A stretch of 55,463 nt of DNA. It comes from Candidatus Melainabacteria bacterium. Lineage in GTDB: Bacteria > Cyanobacteriota > Vampirovibrionia > Gastranaerophilales > Gastranaerophilaceae. Shown piece after piece: positions 16,813 to 25,969 of this stretch. Where the stretch lies: positions 1 to 55,463 of the forward strand of contig QHME01000012.1 of assembly GCA_003258735.1 (NCBI GenBank). The letters are read 5' to 3'. The notes beneath the pieces were generated by a model. The model searched no databases. It was not told where the DNA came from and worked only from the letters and a program-made list of their open reading frames with translations. The position numbers and the translations under genes were made by a program. Position 1 is the stretch's first letter, and every line of letters begins with the position of its first letter.

Positions 16813-18759
16813 TTAACTAGCCATTATATCAGCGGTTGATGTTGTATTGTATGGTATAAACTCAGTAACACCCGGTTTGACTTCTTTCAATACAAATCTT
16901 TCGCCTTTTAATGTTACCATTATTGTTTCTTTTCCATTGATATTTTCTATATGTAAGCGCGCATGCGGTTGAAGTTTATTTAATTCTACAGCTAAAGTAT
17001 TTATTTCTTTTGCTAGTTCAGGCGATGGATTATGTTTGTAATCCATAAACAATTTATAATATTTTTGACCCATTGATTTATATTTTATTGTTTTTTGAGC
17101 ACTTTCTATTTGGCTAAGCAAATAAGCCTCTTGTTTTGCATCAAAGTTTGGTCGTTTTCTCAATGTCGCAAGTTCTTGTTCTAGGTGAGATATTTCAAAT
17201 TTGTTACCGCTAAGTTGAGCCAAAACTTCTTCTGCTCCAAATTCATATTGTGTAAAATCTCCGCCCAACCCCATGTTTCCACTTACGGTCTTGTATGACA
17301 TGTTTCCATCTAAACATTCTAAAATGCCTTTAAATGAATTTATGGCTGTGGATTCATCAATATACCCAAGTTTTGCGACCTTATCAGCAGGCAAGTTTAT
17401 CGCAGTTGTTGTACCGACTTTATATCTCAATTGGTGAGATTGTGCGTATTTGGTCAACATATCAAGTGCTTCTTCTTTTGATTGATATTGACTGATAAAT
17501 TCTGGGTATTTATCAATTAATGGTTCTACAAGTTTTGTCAATTGTTTTTTATCAAGACCGTTTGAACCTATTTTGTAAATATTTTCTTGTGCCAATTTTG
17601 CAAAATCAGTTTTCATACCTGTAAACATCTTCGGAGGTTTTATTGTTGCGTTTTCAAAGATTGTTGTATCATAAGCAACCGTGTTGTTATCACCGGTTTG
17701 GATTTTATTTAGAAGATATTCTTTTGTTAATTGTTCTTTTTTAGTAAAAGTCAAAGTTTCTCTAATCAATGCTTCTTTTGCGTGTGTTGCCTCATGTTTT
17801 ATTGTATTTGGCAAATCAAAAGCACCTTCTCGATAAGCGGTTTCATTGATTTCAATTGTGTGTTTCTGTGCGTAATATCCACCGCCAGTTTTGGCATCTT
17901 TTTTGACAATTTCAATTTTAGGTCTTAATTCTTCCGGTATTCCATATTGGTCAAAAGATTCTTTAGCCAATTTAGAAACTTCTTGACTGATTTCTTCAGT
18001 TGTCATTTTTGCTCTTTTGATACCTTCCGGAGTTTTGGCAAATTCTTCTTTTATATCAAAAGATTCTTTTGTTTGTTCTTTTTTCTTTACTATTATGTTT
18101 TTCAAATCTTGCAAACGCTCTTTTATAACAGGCTTTTTGAATTGATACATAAAAGCTTGTCTGCCTTCTTTGGTTGTGTAAAGTTTTAGACTTTCTTTAA
18201 ACGATTTAAATAAAGTTAGTGATTTAACCTCATCTTTTATTTTTGAAATTTGTTCTACTGAAAGTTTTGTTGCTTTTGTTTCAGATAGTAATTGAGCTTC
18301 TTTAGTAACTCTTGCGCTTTGTCTCATACCAAGAGCAGTAAGGACTGTGTTTATTGTGCCTTGTCCGAGTCCTTCAAAATCTTTCTCGGCTTTGTCGTAC
18401 TCTCCGCTAGCAGAGTGTTTAACTATGTTATAGGAGCTTTTGCCAAATTCATAAATTCCCATTGCTCCAAATACAATTGCTGTCGCTGGCGCTAAAATGG
18501 GAGCTACAGAACAAGCCAGTGCGGTTGCTCCTACAACCCCAATTGTTGCAATTGGATGTTTAATGATTGCTGTGATTGGGCTAAGTAAACCTTTGCAAAA
18601 ATTATTTGCTGCAACATTCGCATCAAATTCTCCATTATTTGTTTTATCGAAATTTCTGCGAGATGTAAAAGTCTGGACTGCTGCTTTGTTTTTTAGTTTT
18701 TGTGGAGTAATGTTGTAATTTTGTCTGACTTGATAGCCGTTATTTATTTCTAATACCAT
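16813..18759 (-). CDS. Large protein with zincin-type HExxH motif, unknown function
   Basis: I do not recognise a named family for this 648-residue protein. Residues 56-110 are hydrophobic and glycine/alanine-rich and could insert in a membrane, but there is no N-terminal signal peptide. Residues 150-290 are charged and helical. A metalloprotease-like segment follows: beta strand YYAQKHTIEINETAY, then NTIKHEATHAKEA, where His322-Glu323-x-x-His326 is a zincin motif. EFGAEEVLAQL at 507-516 could supply the third ligand (Glu510 or Glu511). The C-terminal 130 residues are helical, then a beta-rich tail. An AGGGAAAA site precedes the ATG. It has no operon partner. Confidence 0.75.
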   Translation of the reverse strand: MVLEINNGYQVRQNYNITPQKLKNKAAVQTFTSRRNFDKTNNGEFDANVAANNFCKGLLSPITAIIKHPIATIGVVGATALACSVAPILAPATAIVFGAMGIYEFGKSSYNIVKHSASGEYDKAEKDFEGLGQGTINTVLTALGMRQSARVTKEAQLLSETKATKLSVEQISKIKDEVKSLTLFKSFKESLKLYTTKEGRQAFMYQFKKPVIKERLQDLKNIIVKKKEQTKESFDIKEEFAKTPEGIKRAKMTTEEISQEVSKLAKESFDQYGIPEELRPKIEIVKKDAKTGGGYYAQKHTIEINETAYREGAFDLPNTIKHEATHAKEALIRETLTFTKKEQLTKEYLLNKIQTGDNNTVAYDTTIFENATIKPPKMFTGMKTDFAKLAQENIYKIGSNGLDKKQLTKLVEPLIDKYPEFISQYQSKEEALDMLTKYAQSHQLRYKVGTTTAINLPADKVAKLGYIDESTAINSFKGILECLDGNMSYKTVSGNMGLGGDFTQYEFGAEEVLAQLSGNKFEISHLEQELATLRKRPNFDAKQEAYLLSQIESAQKTIKYKSMGQKYYKLFMDYKHNPSPELAKEINTLAVELNKLQPHARLHIENINGKETIMVTLKGERFVLKEVKPGVTEFIPYNTTSTADIMAS

Positions 18760-18919
18760 GTTTTCCCTAAATTTTTCCCTACTCTATTATAAAAACATAA
18801 ACATAAATAAAATTGCTAGAGTAAAGGTTTATAATTGATATTGGCTAGTATCTCATAATAAATTCCTAGTTTATTTTAAAAGTTCGAACTGGCACTGACT
18901 GAACTGTTCAGATTAAAAG

Positions 18920-18946
18920 CCAACCTCCTAAAATTTAGGAGGTTGG
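18920..18946 (-). terminator. Rho-independent terminator of glnA
   Basis: A near-perfect 13-base-arm palindrome (CCAACCTCCTAAA with its complement) is followed on the minus strand by GCTTTTAAT. It lies 12 bases past the glnA stop. Confidence 0.75.
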
Positions 18947-18957
18947 AGAAGATTTGA

Positions 18958-20322
18958 TTAGTATCTTTCTAAATATCTGTCTAGTTCCCATTGTGAAACG
19001 TAAGTTCTGAATGAATCCCATTCTTTTTTCTTCGCAGTCATAAATTCTGAGAAAATGTGATCTCCAAGTGCAGCTTTTGCAACCAAAGATTTATCCATTT
19101 GTTCAAGTGCTTCATACAAACTGCCCGGTAGTGAGTCAATTCTTTGTTTTTTACGTTCTTTTGTAGTTAATTTGTAGATATTGCTTTCAACAGGAGCAGG
19201 TGGGTCAATTTGGTTTCTAATACCGTCTAGGCAAGCTTCCAAGATTGCCGCAAATGCCAAATATGGGTTACAAGCAGGATCAGGTGATCTTAATTCAACC
19301 CTTGTTGAAATACCTCTTTTGGCAGGAACTCTTAATAACGCACTTCTGTTAGCCAATGACCAAGCCAAATATACCGGAGCTTCATATCCAGGAACTAAAC
19401 GTTTGTAGCTGTTTACAACAGGGTTAGTGATAGCTGTGATGCTTTTCACGTGTTTTAGCATACCACCGATAGCGAATTTGGCAGTTTCTGAAAGTTGATA
19501 TTCTGCTTTTTCGTCGAAAAATGCGTTTTTGCCATCTTTAAATAATGATACGTTGCAGTGCATCCCAGAACCATTGATACCAAAAATCGGTTTTGGCATA
19601 AATGTTGCATGTAAATTGTGTTTAGCTGCGATTGCTTTAACTGCGATTCTGAAGGTTGTAACATTGTCTGCTGCTGTTAAAATATCCGCATATCTAAAGT
19701 CTATTTCGTGCTGACCATCTGCAACTTCGTGGTGAGATGCCTCAATGTCAAATCCCATTTCTTGCAATGTTAAAACGATATCAGAACGTACATCTTCTCC
19801 TAAATCTTCAGGTCCAACATCGTAATAACCAGCTCTATCTTGAGTTTCAGTTGTAACATTTCCATCTTTATCTTTTGAGAACAAGAAAAATTCAGCTTCA
19901 GGACCGATGTTCATTGAAAAACCCATTTTTTCTGCAGCTTCCATGACTCTTTTTAAGTTGCATCTTGGGCAACCTTCAAATGGTGTTCCATCAGCATTGT
20001 AGATGTCACAAATAAGTCTTGCAGCATTAATGCCACTGTTTTCTCTCCAAGGTAGGATTTGGAAACTATTGATATCAGGGTAGAAGAACATATCTGATGT
20101 TTCAATACTTCTAAAACCTTTAATAGATGAACCGTCAAGCATTATTTCGTTATTTAGAACTTTATCTATTTGTTCTGACGGAACGGACATATTTTTGACC
20201 TGACCATTGATGTCAACGAATTGTAATTTGATAAATTTAACGTTTTGTTCTTTGATAATCTTTTTAATTTCGGCTTTGTCGTATACTTTTCCATCTAATC
20301 TTACGTGTTTGAACTCTGTCAT
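18958..20322 (-). CDS. glnA: Glutamine synthetase, type I
   Basis: The enzyme makes glutamine from glutamate, ammonia and ATP. The 454-residue protein has the N-terminal latch and FVDINGQVKNM region, the metal-binding GPEAEFFLF, the NGSGMHCNVSLF signature and the KRGISTRVELRSPDPACNPYLAF block. The segment around NIYKLTTKERKK lacks the tyrosine context of adenylylated enzymes, which points to the GSI-alpha group regulated by feedback or protein partners. A promoter is visible upstream at 20371-20399. Confidence 0.96.
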   Translation of the reverse strand: MTEFKHVRLDGKVYDKAEIKKIIKEQNVKFIKLQFVDINGQVKNMSVPSEQIDKVLNNEIMLDGSSIKGFRSIETSDMFFYPDINSFQILPWRENSGINAARLICDIYNADGTPFEGCPRCNLKRVMEAAEKMGFSMNIGPEAEFFLFSKDKDGNVTTETQDRAGYYDVGPEDLGEDVRSDIVLTLQEMGFDIEASHHEVADGQHEIDFRYADILTAADNVTTFRIAVKAIAAKHNLHATFMPKPIFGINGSGMHCNVSLFKDGKNAFFDEKAEYQLSETAKFAIGGMLKHVKSITAITNPVVNSYKRLVPGYEAPVYLAWSLANRSALLRVPAKRGISTRVELRSPDPACNPYLAFAAILEACLDGIRNQIDPPAPVESNIYKLTTKERKKQRIDSLPGSLYEALEQMDKSLVAKAALGDHIFSEFMTAKKKEWDSFRTYVSQWELDRYLERY

Positions 20323-20370
20323 ACTAACCTCTTTCTCTCTGTCTCAAATTTGAATTTAGATTACTTTACA

Positions 20371-20399
20371 AATATAAAAAGTTTTTCGTAAAAGGTCAA
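20371..20399 (-). promoter_or_regulatory. Probable glnA promoter
   Basis: On the minus strand TTGACC (20394-20399) and TATATT (20371-20376) are spaced by exactly 17 bases, 49 bases before the start codon. I searched for the cyanobacterial NtcA palindrome GTA-N8-TAC upstream and did not find it. Confidence 0.55.
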
Positions 20400-20587
20400 G
20401 TTTTTTCTTGTAAAGATTATATAAAGAGGGTTTAGCGCAAATTTGAAACTTTTTATATAGCAACGGATTTTTTTCTAAAAATTGAATTATTTCAATACTT
20501 TTTCAAGAAAAAAGTCTGTTTCTATTTGTGAAAACTAAAAACAAACTTTTTTTCTTGGATATTAAATTTTTAAGAAACGTTACAAAA

Positions 20588-20944
20588 CTAGTGAATTTCA
20601 CTGATTTTGTTTTTCTCGTCAACGATAACAATTGTTGGCTTGAATGTTTCCAATTCTTTTTCTTCAAATTGACCGTACGTAACGATAATTACTTTATCTC
20701 CCGGTTGAACTTTTCTTGCTGCTGCTCCGTTTAGACAAATTTGCCCCGAATCAGCTTTACCTTTTATTACGTATGTTTGAAATCTTTCACCGTTATTAAC
20801 ATCAAGAATTTCAACTTTTTGCCACTCTCTGATATTTGCAGCTTTTAATAATGTTTCGTCAATTGTGATTGAGCCAACATAGTTAAGATTTGCATCAGTA
20901 ACTGTTGCTCGGTGTATTTTTGAATGTAAAAATTCTAATAACAT
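20588..20944 (-). CDS. panD: Aspartate 1-decarboxylase proenzyme
   Basis: PanD makes beta-alanine for pantothenate and coenzyme A synthesis and is a self-cleaving pyruvoyl enzyme. The Gly24-Ser25 cleavage site lies in NYVGSITID. The MLLEFLHSKIHRATVT start and the NGAAARKVQPGDKVIIVTYG block are diagnostic, and the length of 118 residues is normal. It follows proS by 28 bases on the same strand. Confidence 0.95.
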   Translation of the reverse strand: MLLEFLHSKIHRATVTDANLNYVGSITIDETLLKAANIREWQKVEILDVNNGERFQTYVIKGKADSGQICLNGAAARKVQPGDKVIIVTYGQFEEKELETFKPTIVIVDEKNKISEIH

Positions 20945-20972
20945 ATTTTCATACCTCTTGTCATTTTGTTTT

Positions 20973-22709
20973 TTATTTAATAGCTTTTACAGCGTCAATA
21001 ACTTGTTTTATAGCAACTTCAGGTTTCATTGCAACTTTTTCGCCAGTAGCTCTTGTTACAAATTCAACATTCCCTTCAGTAATAGTTTTTCCGACTGTAA
21101 TTCTGAATGGAAAACCGATTAAATCAGCATCTTTAAATTTAACACCAGGTCTTTCGTCTCTATCATCAATTACAGCTTCAACTCCGTTAGCTAAAAGTTC
21201 TTCATAGATTTTGTTAGCTGTTGTCATTTGAAGTTCGTCTTTTGTGCTTACAGGAACAATTGTAACGTGGTATGGTGCGATAGCTAAAGGCCATTTTATT
21301 CCCCAGTCATCGTGGTGAGCCTCAACGGCCGCAGCTGCTGTTCTTGAAATACCGATACCATAGCATCCCATAATATATGGTTTGGTTTTCCCATCAGCGT
21401 CTAAGTATACTGCATTCATTGGTTTTGAATATTTGGTTCCAAGTTGGAATATATTACCTACTTCAATACCTCTTGTGACCTTTAACGGTTTGCCACATTG
21501 AGGACATAATTCGCCAGCTTCAACAAGTCGGATATCTTCATATTTAATTTCATTAAGTCCTAAATCTTCAATATTTGCGCCAACTTGATGCTTGTCAGTT
21601 TCGTTAATGCCAACAACAAAATTTTTCATATCTTTGATTGTGTTATCTGCAATAATTGTGATATTTTTCATACCTTTAGGGCCGATAAACCCTGCAACTG
21701 CGTTAAATCCTTGTTGTTCCATCAATTCTTGAATTTCAGCAGATGTTGCAATCCTTATATCAATTCCGCCAACGGCATTCATTAATTTTGTTTCTTCAAC
21801 AGTTTTGTCTGCTCTGATTAGCGCAATAACCGGTTTTTTATCAACAATATAAACCAATGATTTCAAAATTAAGGTTGAAGGAATTTTCAAAAATGCTGAT
21901 AATTCATCAATTGAATGAGTATTAGGGGTATCAATTATTTCTGTTTTGTTGAAATACTCTTTGCCATCAACGACTGCAGGAGGTAGTGTTGAAACGGCGT
22001 GATTTGAGTTTGCAGAATAATCACAATCATCACAATAGAATACGTCATTTTCGCCGGCATCAGTATCTGTAATTACCATAAATTCGTGAGAAACACTTCC
22101 GCCGATTGCACCTGAATCAGATTGAACCATTTTTGTATTCAATCCACATCTTTTGAATATTTTATTATAAGCTTGTGCCATATTTTCATATTCTTTTTCT
22201 AATTCTTCTTGAGATGTTCCAAAGCTGTAACCATCTTTCATAATGAACTCTCTACCTCTTAACAAACCAAAACGAGGTCTTACTTCATCTCTAAATTTCA
22301 ATTGGATTTGGTAAAGGTTTGTTGGTAGTTGTTTGTATGATTTGAGAATATCGCGTGCAATTGATGTTATGATTTCTTCGTGAGTTGGTCCAAGACACAT
22401 TTCTCTGTTGTGTCTGTCTTTCATTCTCATCAATTCTTTGCCGTAAACTTCCCATCTGCCGGATTCAATCCACAATTCTTTTGGCTGAACAAATGGCATA
22501 GAAAGTTCTTGAGCGCCTGCGCTGTTCATCTCTTCTCTAACGATGTTTTCAACTTTTTGTAAAACTCTCCACATCAATGGCAAATAGCTGTACACTCCTG
22601 ATGTAAGTTTTTTTATATAACCTGCTCTAGCAAGCATTTTGTGAGAAATCACTTCCGCATCAGACGGAAATTCTCTCAATGTTTGCACAAATAAGTTTGA
22701 CATTTTCAT
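20973..22709 (-). CDS. proS: Prolyl-tRNA synthetase, bacterial type with editing domain
   Basis: This class II synthetase of 578 residues begins with the ProS-typical LFVQTLREFPSDAEVISHKMLARAGYI pattern. Motif 2 is in the QLPTNLYQIQLKFRDEVRPRFGLLRGREFIMKD region and motif 3 is the YGIGISRTAAA segment. A YbaK-like insertion editing domain lies between them (about 235-390, with AVAGFIGPKG). A GAGGGA site precedes the first ATG. The anticodon-binding domain closes the protein. It is complete. Confidence 0.96.
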   Translation of the reverse strand: MKMSNLFVQTLREFPSDAEVISHKMLARAGYIKKLTSGVYSYLPLMWRVLQKVENIVREEMNSAGAQELSMPFVQPKELWIESGRWEVYGKELMRMKDRHNREMCLGPTHEEIITSIARDILKSYKQLPTNLYQIQLKFRDEVRPRFGLLRGREFIMKDGYSFGTSQEELEKEYENMAQAYNKIFKRCGLNTKMVQSDSGAIGGSVSHEFMVITDTDAGENDVFYCDDCDYSANSNHAVSTLPPAVVDGKEYFNKTEIIDTPNTHSIDELSAFLKIPSTLILKSLVYIVDKKPVIALIRADKTVEETKLMNAVGGIDIRIATSAEIQELMEQQGFNAVAGFIGPKGMKNITIIADNTIKDMKNFVVGINETDKHQVGANIEDLGLNEIKYEDIRLVEAGELCPQCGKPLKVTRGIEVGNIFQLGTKYSKPMNAVYLDADGKTKPYIMGCYGIGISRTAAAAVEAHHDDWGIKWPLAIAPYHVTIVPVSTKDELQMTTANKIYEELLANGVEAVIDDRDERPGVKFKDADLIGFPFRITVGKTITEGNVEFVTRATGEKVAMKPEVAIKQVIDAVKAIK

Positions 22710-22833
22710 AATTAAATTCCCTCATCAATTTCTTCTTTTAATGACTTTATTCTAGCACAAACAAAAAACAAAGAGGGTATTGTTGTCTTTTTAAGTTTAG
22801 GGTGACAGTTTATATTTTCTTTTTAGTCCGTAG

Positions 22834-22853
22834 GTCGGCATTGCTATGCCAAC
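22834..22853. repeat. Short palindrome GTCGGCAT...ATGCCAAC
   Basis: This hairpin lies in the gap between the TPR gene and proS, and the same GGTCGGCAT half-site forms the terminator hairpin at 33017-33051. On the minus strand it follows the TPR gene stop but lacks a T run, so it is only weakly terminator-like. Confidence 0.45.
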
Positions 22854-22869
22854 AACATAATATCTGAGA

Positions 22870-23793
22870 TTATTTAATACGCTTAATTTCTTCTCTAGCT
22901 TTAGCTACAGGAATGGACAGAGTTTGGTGGTTTTTTATTGCATTTTCAAAATAGGTTGAACTGTTTTCTTCATCTCCTGCTTTTTTAAATACAATTGACG
23001 CAAGAAAATCTAAATCGCCGGTTTCTTCACATTCAGATAACGCAGTTTTGATTGTTTCTATTGCATTATTAAAATCATTTTCTTTTAGTTGTAATTTTGT
23101 TAATATTTTGTATGCTTCAATATCATAAGGGTTCATTTCAAGTGTTTTGCGCAAAAAATATTCCGCATTTTGCATGTCATTTTCTTCGTAATATATTACT
23201 GCAATGTTGTAATATGCCCAACTGTAATTGGGTGAAAGTTCAATTACTTTTTCAAATTTTTCTTTGGCTGAATCCGAATCACCTAATTCTTTGAATATGT
23301 TTCCAAGATAAAAATGCGCATATAAATCTTCGTCATTAATATCTATTGTTTTTTGAAAATTTTCAATTGCGTTTATATAGTCTTTTTGTTTAAAATATAC
23401 AAGTCCTAAGTTAAAGTATGTATTAGAATCGTTTGGGTCGTTTTCAATTATCTTGTTGAAACATTCGATTGCTTTACCAAATTCTTTCAATTCAGTATAA
23501 ACAAGCCCAAGATTATAAATAGCATCGAAAGACTTTGGTTCAAGTTCGATAGCTTTTTCATAAGCTTCTTTTGCTTTTGAAAACTGTTTCATTTTTTCAT
23601 AAACAATACCAAGATTATAGAAAATTCCTTCGTCGTAGCTGAATTTTTTTGATAGAAAAAGCAAATGCTGAAGAGCTTCTTCATTAAATCCACAATCCAT
23701 AAGAAGAACAGCAAGTTCTCTTCTGATTTGAAAATCTTCAGGGTCTTGCTGAATAAATCTTTGTAATTCTTCTATTTTATCAAGTTTTGACAT
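22870..23793 (-). CDS. Tetratricopeptide-repeat protein
   Basis: The 307-residue protein is almost entirely TPR units of 34 residues, with about eight repeats showing the consensus (for example YNLGLVYTELKEFGKAIECFNKIIENDPND). TPR arrays bind partner proteins; no catalytic domain or signal peptide is seen, so it is probably a cytosolic scaffold. It starts three bases after the stop of the exported protein gene at 23797, so they form an operon. Confidence 0.88.
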   Translation of the reverse strand: MSKLDKIEELQRFIQQDPEDFQIRRELAVLLMDCGFNEEALQHLLFLSKKFSYDEGIFYNLGIVYEKMKQFSKAKEAYEKAIELEPKSFDAIYNLGLVYTELKEFGKAIECFNKIIENDPNDSNTYFNLGLVYFKQKDYINAIENFQKTIDINDEDLYAHFYLGNIFKELGDSDSAKEKFEKVIELSPNYSWAYYNIAVIYYEENDMQNAEYFLRKTLEMNPYDIEAYKILTKLQLKENDFNNAIETIKTALSECEETGDLDFLASIVFKKAGDEENSSTYFENAIKNHQTLSIPVAKAREEIKRIK

Positions 23794-23796
23794 TGT

Positions 23797-24477
23797 TTAT
23801 ATAACCGGAACATCAATAGGGTCAACAAGTATAACCTTTAGAACTTCGTCTTTGTAAAGTTTTACGTGTGCACCTTTTTTAATCATATCAGCGATACTTC
23901 CATATACAAAATAACCTGCAGTTCCAAATACTCCACCTAAAGCACTAACCGGAACCGTTACGTATTTCCATCCTGAGTCATTAGCAACATCTTCGCCCCA
24001 GCTGATTGCATTTTTAGTAATTCTACCAGATTTTGTGCAAGTTTGTTTCCACGCATCAGCATAGCCTTTTGTGGTTGTTAAGCCTCCGTCATAAGTCATA
24101 TCACTTCTGCCAACAACATTTAGTGTTAGAGGAAGTTGTCTGCCATTTGGAGTTACAACATGGTCAAAGTTTAGGTATAAAATTGCCCCTTTAGACATTC
24201 TTTTTGGTTGAACAATTCCTTGAATGTCTCCTCTAATAATTGAACCTGATGGCAAAATTACATCATCATCTGCTGTTTGATCAGTTAGTAACATTGCAGA
24301 GAAACTGTTGCCTGACGTGTTTACGGATGAATCTAATCCGTTGAGCATTTTTAATTGAAATTCTGTACCTGCTGGTATTCTTTTGGTTTTTGCTTTTGCG
24401 TTAAATGGTGCAGCCATTGTAACTTGTGCTGCTAACAACATTGTAAAAATTATTCCTAAAATTCTAAATTTCTTCAT
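23797..24477 (-). CDS. Exported beta-rich protein of unknown function
   Basis: The 226-residue product has a signal peptide (ILGIIFTMLLAAQVTMA, cleavage near residue 22). The mature part starts with an IPAGTEFQLKMLNGLDSSVNTSGNSFSAML stretch resembling the beta-barrel seen in VirB10/TrbI-like and related envelope proteins, followed by LPSGSIIRGDIQG. A hydrophobic segment near 180-200 (VPVSALGGVFGTAGYFVYGS) might associate with a membrane. It is co-transcribed with the TPR gene; the function is not known. Confidence 0.7.
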   Translation of the reverse strand: MKKFRILGIIFTMLLAAQVTMAAPFNAKAKTKRIPAGTEFQLKMLNGLDSSVNTSGNSFSAMLLTDQTADDDVILPSGSIIRGDIQGIVQPKRMSKGAILYLNFDHVVTPNGRQLPLTLNVVGRSDMTYDGGLTTTKGYADAWKQTCTKSGRITKNAISWGEDVANDSGWKYVTVPVSALGGVFGTAGYFVYGSIADMIKKGAHVKLYKDEVLKVILVDPIDVPVI

Positions 24478-24587
24478 AAATATCCCTCTTTTCTTTCAGT
24501 ATTTAAACCGAAATTTTCTGTGGTTGTATTCTATCACATGTCTTGTCTTTTGTACAGTGTCATATATTATGAAGAATTGTAAAATCT

Positions 24588-24611
24588 AAAAAAAGAGCCC
24601 TTAATGGGCTC
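24588..24611 (-). terminator. Orphan minus-strand Rho-independent terminator
   Basis: On the minus strand GAGCCC-ATTAA-GGGCTC is followed by seven T residues, a textbook terminator. No coding gene lies upstream of it on that strand: the region 24612-24790 is non-coding and the next gene is on the plus strand. The 313-base gap 24478-24790 otherwise holds the promoter of the MTA phosphorylase gene. Confidence 0.7.
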
Positions 24612-24722
24612 GGTCTAATTTAAGAATAGCTGGAAGTATGAAAAAGATTAATTATATTAAACAAAGTTTTTACGAATTTTAGTATTAGTCAGTGGGGCTA
24701 TTTGTGAAGTTTTATATATGGT

Positions 24723-24751
24723 TTGAAAAATTGTTTTGTGTATAGTAATAT
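24723..24751 (+). promoter_or_regulatory. Probable promoter of the mtnP-yggT-trkAH operon
   Basis: TTGAAA at 24723-24728 and TAATAT at 24746-24751 are separated by 17 bases. A GAAAGGG ribosome site and the ATG at 24791 follow about 40 bases later. Confidence 0.5.
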
Positions 24752-24790
24752 TTCTATATTCAATTATAGTCAGACGAAAGGGTGAAATAT

Positions 24791-25591
24791 ATGGAAATTT
24801 TAAATAAGGCAGATATTGGTGTATTTGGGGGGTCAGGCTTTTACAGCTTTTTGGAGAATATTGAAGAAGTAAAAGTTGATACACCTTATGGGGAAACCAG
24901 TGACAGCGTATTTATCGGAAAGATTGGAAATCATAGGGTAGCATTTATGCCAAGACACGGCAGAAATCATTCTATTCCACCACATTTGGTAAACTTCAGA
25001 GCTAATGTTTGGGCAATGAAACATTTAGGTTGTAAAAGAGTTATTTCTCCTTGTGCAGCAGGCAGTCTGCAAAAAGATGTTAAACCTGGTGATTTTGTAA
25101 TTTGTGACCAATTTGTAGATTGGACAGATGGCAGAAAAACAACATTCTTTGAAGGGCCTGTTGTTCAGCACCCATCTCCAGCTGATCCTTATTGTCCGGA
25201 ACTTCGAAAAGCTGCAATTGAAACAGGTAAAAAACTTGGTATCAATATTCATGACCACGGTACTGTAGTTGTAATCAACGGTCCTAGATTTTCTACTAAA
25301 TCAGAATCAGCATTCTTCACAAGACAAGGTTGGGAAGTTATCAATATGACAGCATATCCTGAGGCTTACTTGGTTAAAGAATTGGATATGTGTCCGTTGA
25401 ATATTTCACTTATTACAGACTATGATGCAGGTCTTGTTGGTGATGTTCCTCCGGTATCACACGAGGCTGTAATGGAAGTATTTAACAACAATGTTGCTAA
25501 TTTGAAATCCTTGTTATTCACAATGATTGAAAATCTTCCTGATGAAGTTCAGGGTTGTGAATGTGCGAATACTACTAAATTAGACATTTAG
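24791..25591 (+). CDS. mtnP: S-methyl-5'-thioadenosine phosphorylase
   Basis: The enzyme splits methylthioadenosine, a by-product of polyamine synthesis, into adenine and methylthioribose-1-phosphate. The family signatures are GGSGFY, MPRHGRNHSIPPHLVNFRAN (phosphate and nucleoside binding), CAAGSLQKDVKPGD and the NMTAYPEAYL block. The TDYD motif near residue 215 indicates 6-amino-purine (adenine) preference rather than the asparagine of guanosine/inosine phosphorylases. The ATG at 24791 is eight bases after a GAAAGGG site; a GTG nine bases upstream is less well placed. It opens a tight operon. Confidence 0.92.
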   Translation: MEILNKADIGVFGGSGFYSFLENIEEVKVDTPYGETSDSVFIGKIGNHRVAFMPRHGRNHSIPPHLVNFRANVWAMKHLGCKRVISPCAAGSLQKDVKPGDFVICDQFVDWTDGRKTTFFEGPVVQHPSPADPYCPELRKAAIETGKKLGINIHDHGTVVVINGPRFSTKSESAFFTRQGWEVINMTAYPEAYLVKELDMCPLNISLITDYDAGLVGDVPPVSHEAVMEVFNNNVANLKSLLFTMIENLPDEVQGCECANTTKLDI

Positions 25592-25603
25592 TGTTGAGGC
25601 AAT

Positions 25604-25969
25604 ATGGCTAATTTTATTTTATTTTTAAACAGATTAATAAATTTGTATCTATATTTTATAGTAGGTGCCTGTGTTTTATCATGGGTGCCTAATATAAATC
25701 CGAATTATCCGCTGTTTCATTATATTTTCAATCTTGCGGGATTTTATATACTACCGCCATTTATGGGGATGAATTTCTCACCGGCATTGGTTATGGTAGT
25801 TTGTGCGATTATTATTGCAGGATTAGAAAAAATATATAGTAAATATTATGCGGATAAAGCGCCGAAAATTATAGTGGTTTCACCTGAAGAATTTTTGGCA
25901 AAATTAACCCAACAAAAAGAAGAGGTCAAAAAAAATGATAGCGATAATGATAATAAAAGCGATAGCTAA
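25604..25969 (+). CDS. YggT-family membrane protein, first copy
   Basis: The 121-residue protein has two hydrophobic helices in the YggT arrangement (about 3-27 and 60-82), separated by the VLSWVPNINPNYPLFHYIF loop, and a charged C-terminal tail rich in Lys and Asp. YggT proteins are linked to osmotic tolerance or membrane/division-septum organisation; the molecular role is not settled. It lies 12 bases after mtnP and its end overlaps the next yggT gene by 35 bases. Confidence 0.8.
   Translation: MANFILFLNRLINLYLYFIVGACVLSWVPNINPNYPLFHYIFNLAGFYILPPFMGMNFSPALVMVVCAIIIAGLEKIYSKYYADKAPKIIVVSPEEFLAKLTQQKEEVKKNDSDNDNKSDS

Noticed and set aside
20323..20587. NtcA-type box (GTA-N8-TAC) before glnA
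   Set aside because: No match to the palindrome was found, so nitrogen control by NtcA cannot be claimed.
24657..24884. 75-residue minus-strand ORF over the mtnP promoter and start
   Set aside because: It overlaps the well-supported mtnP start in antisense and has no motif; a small RNA explains the terminator better.
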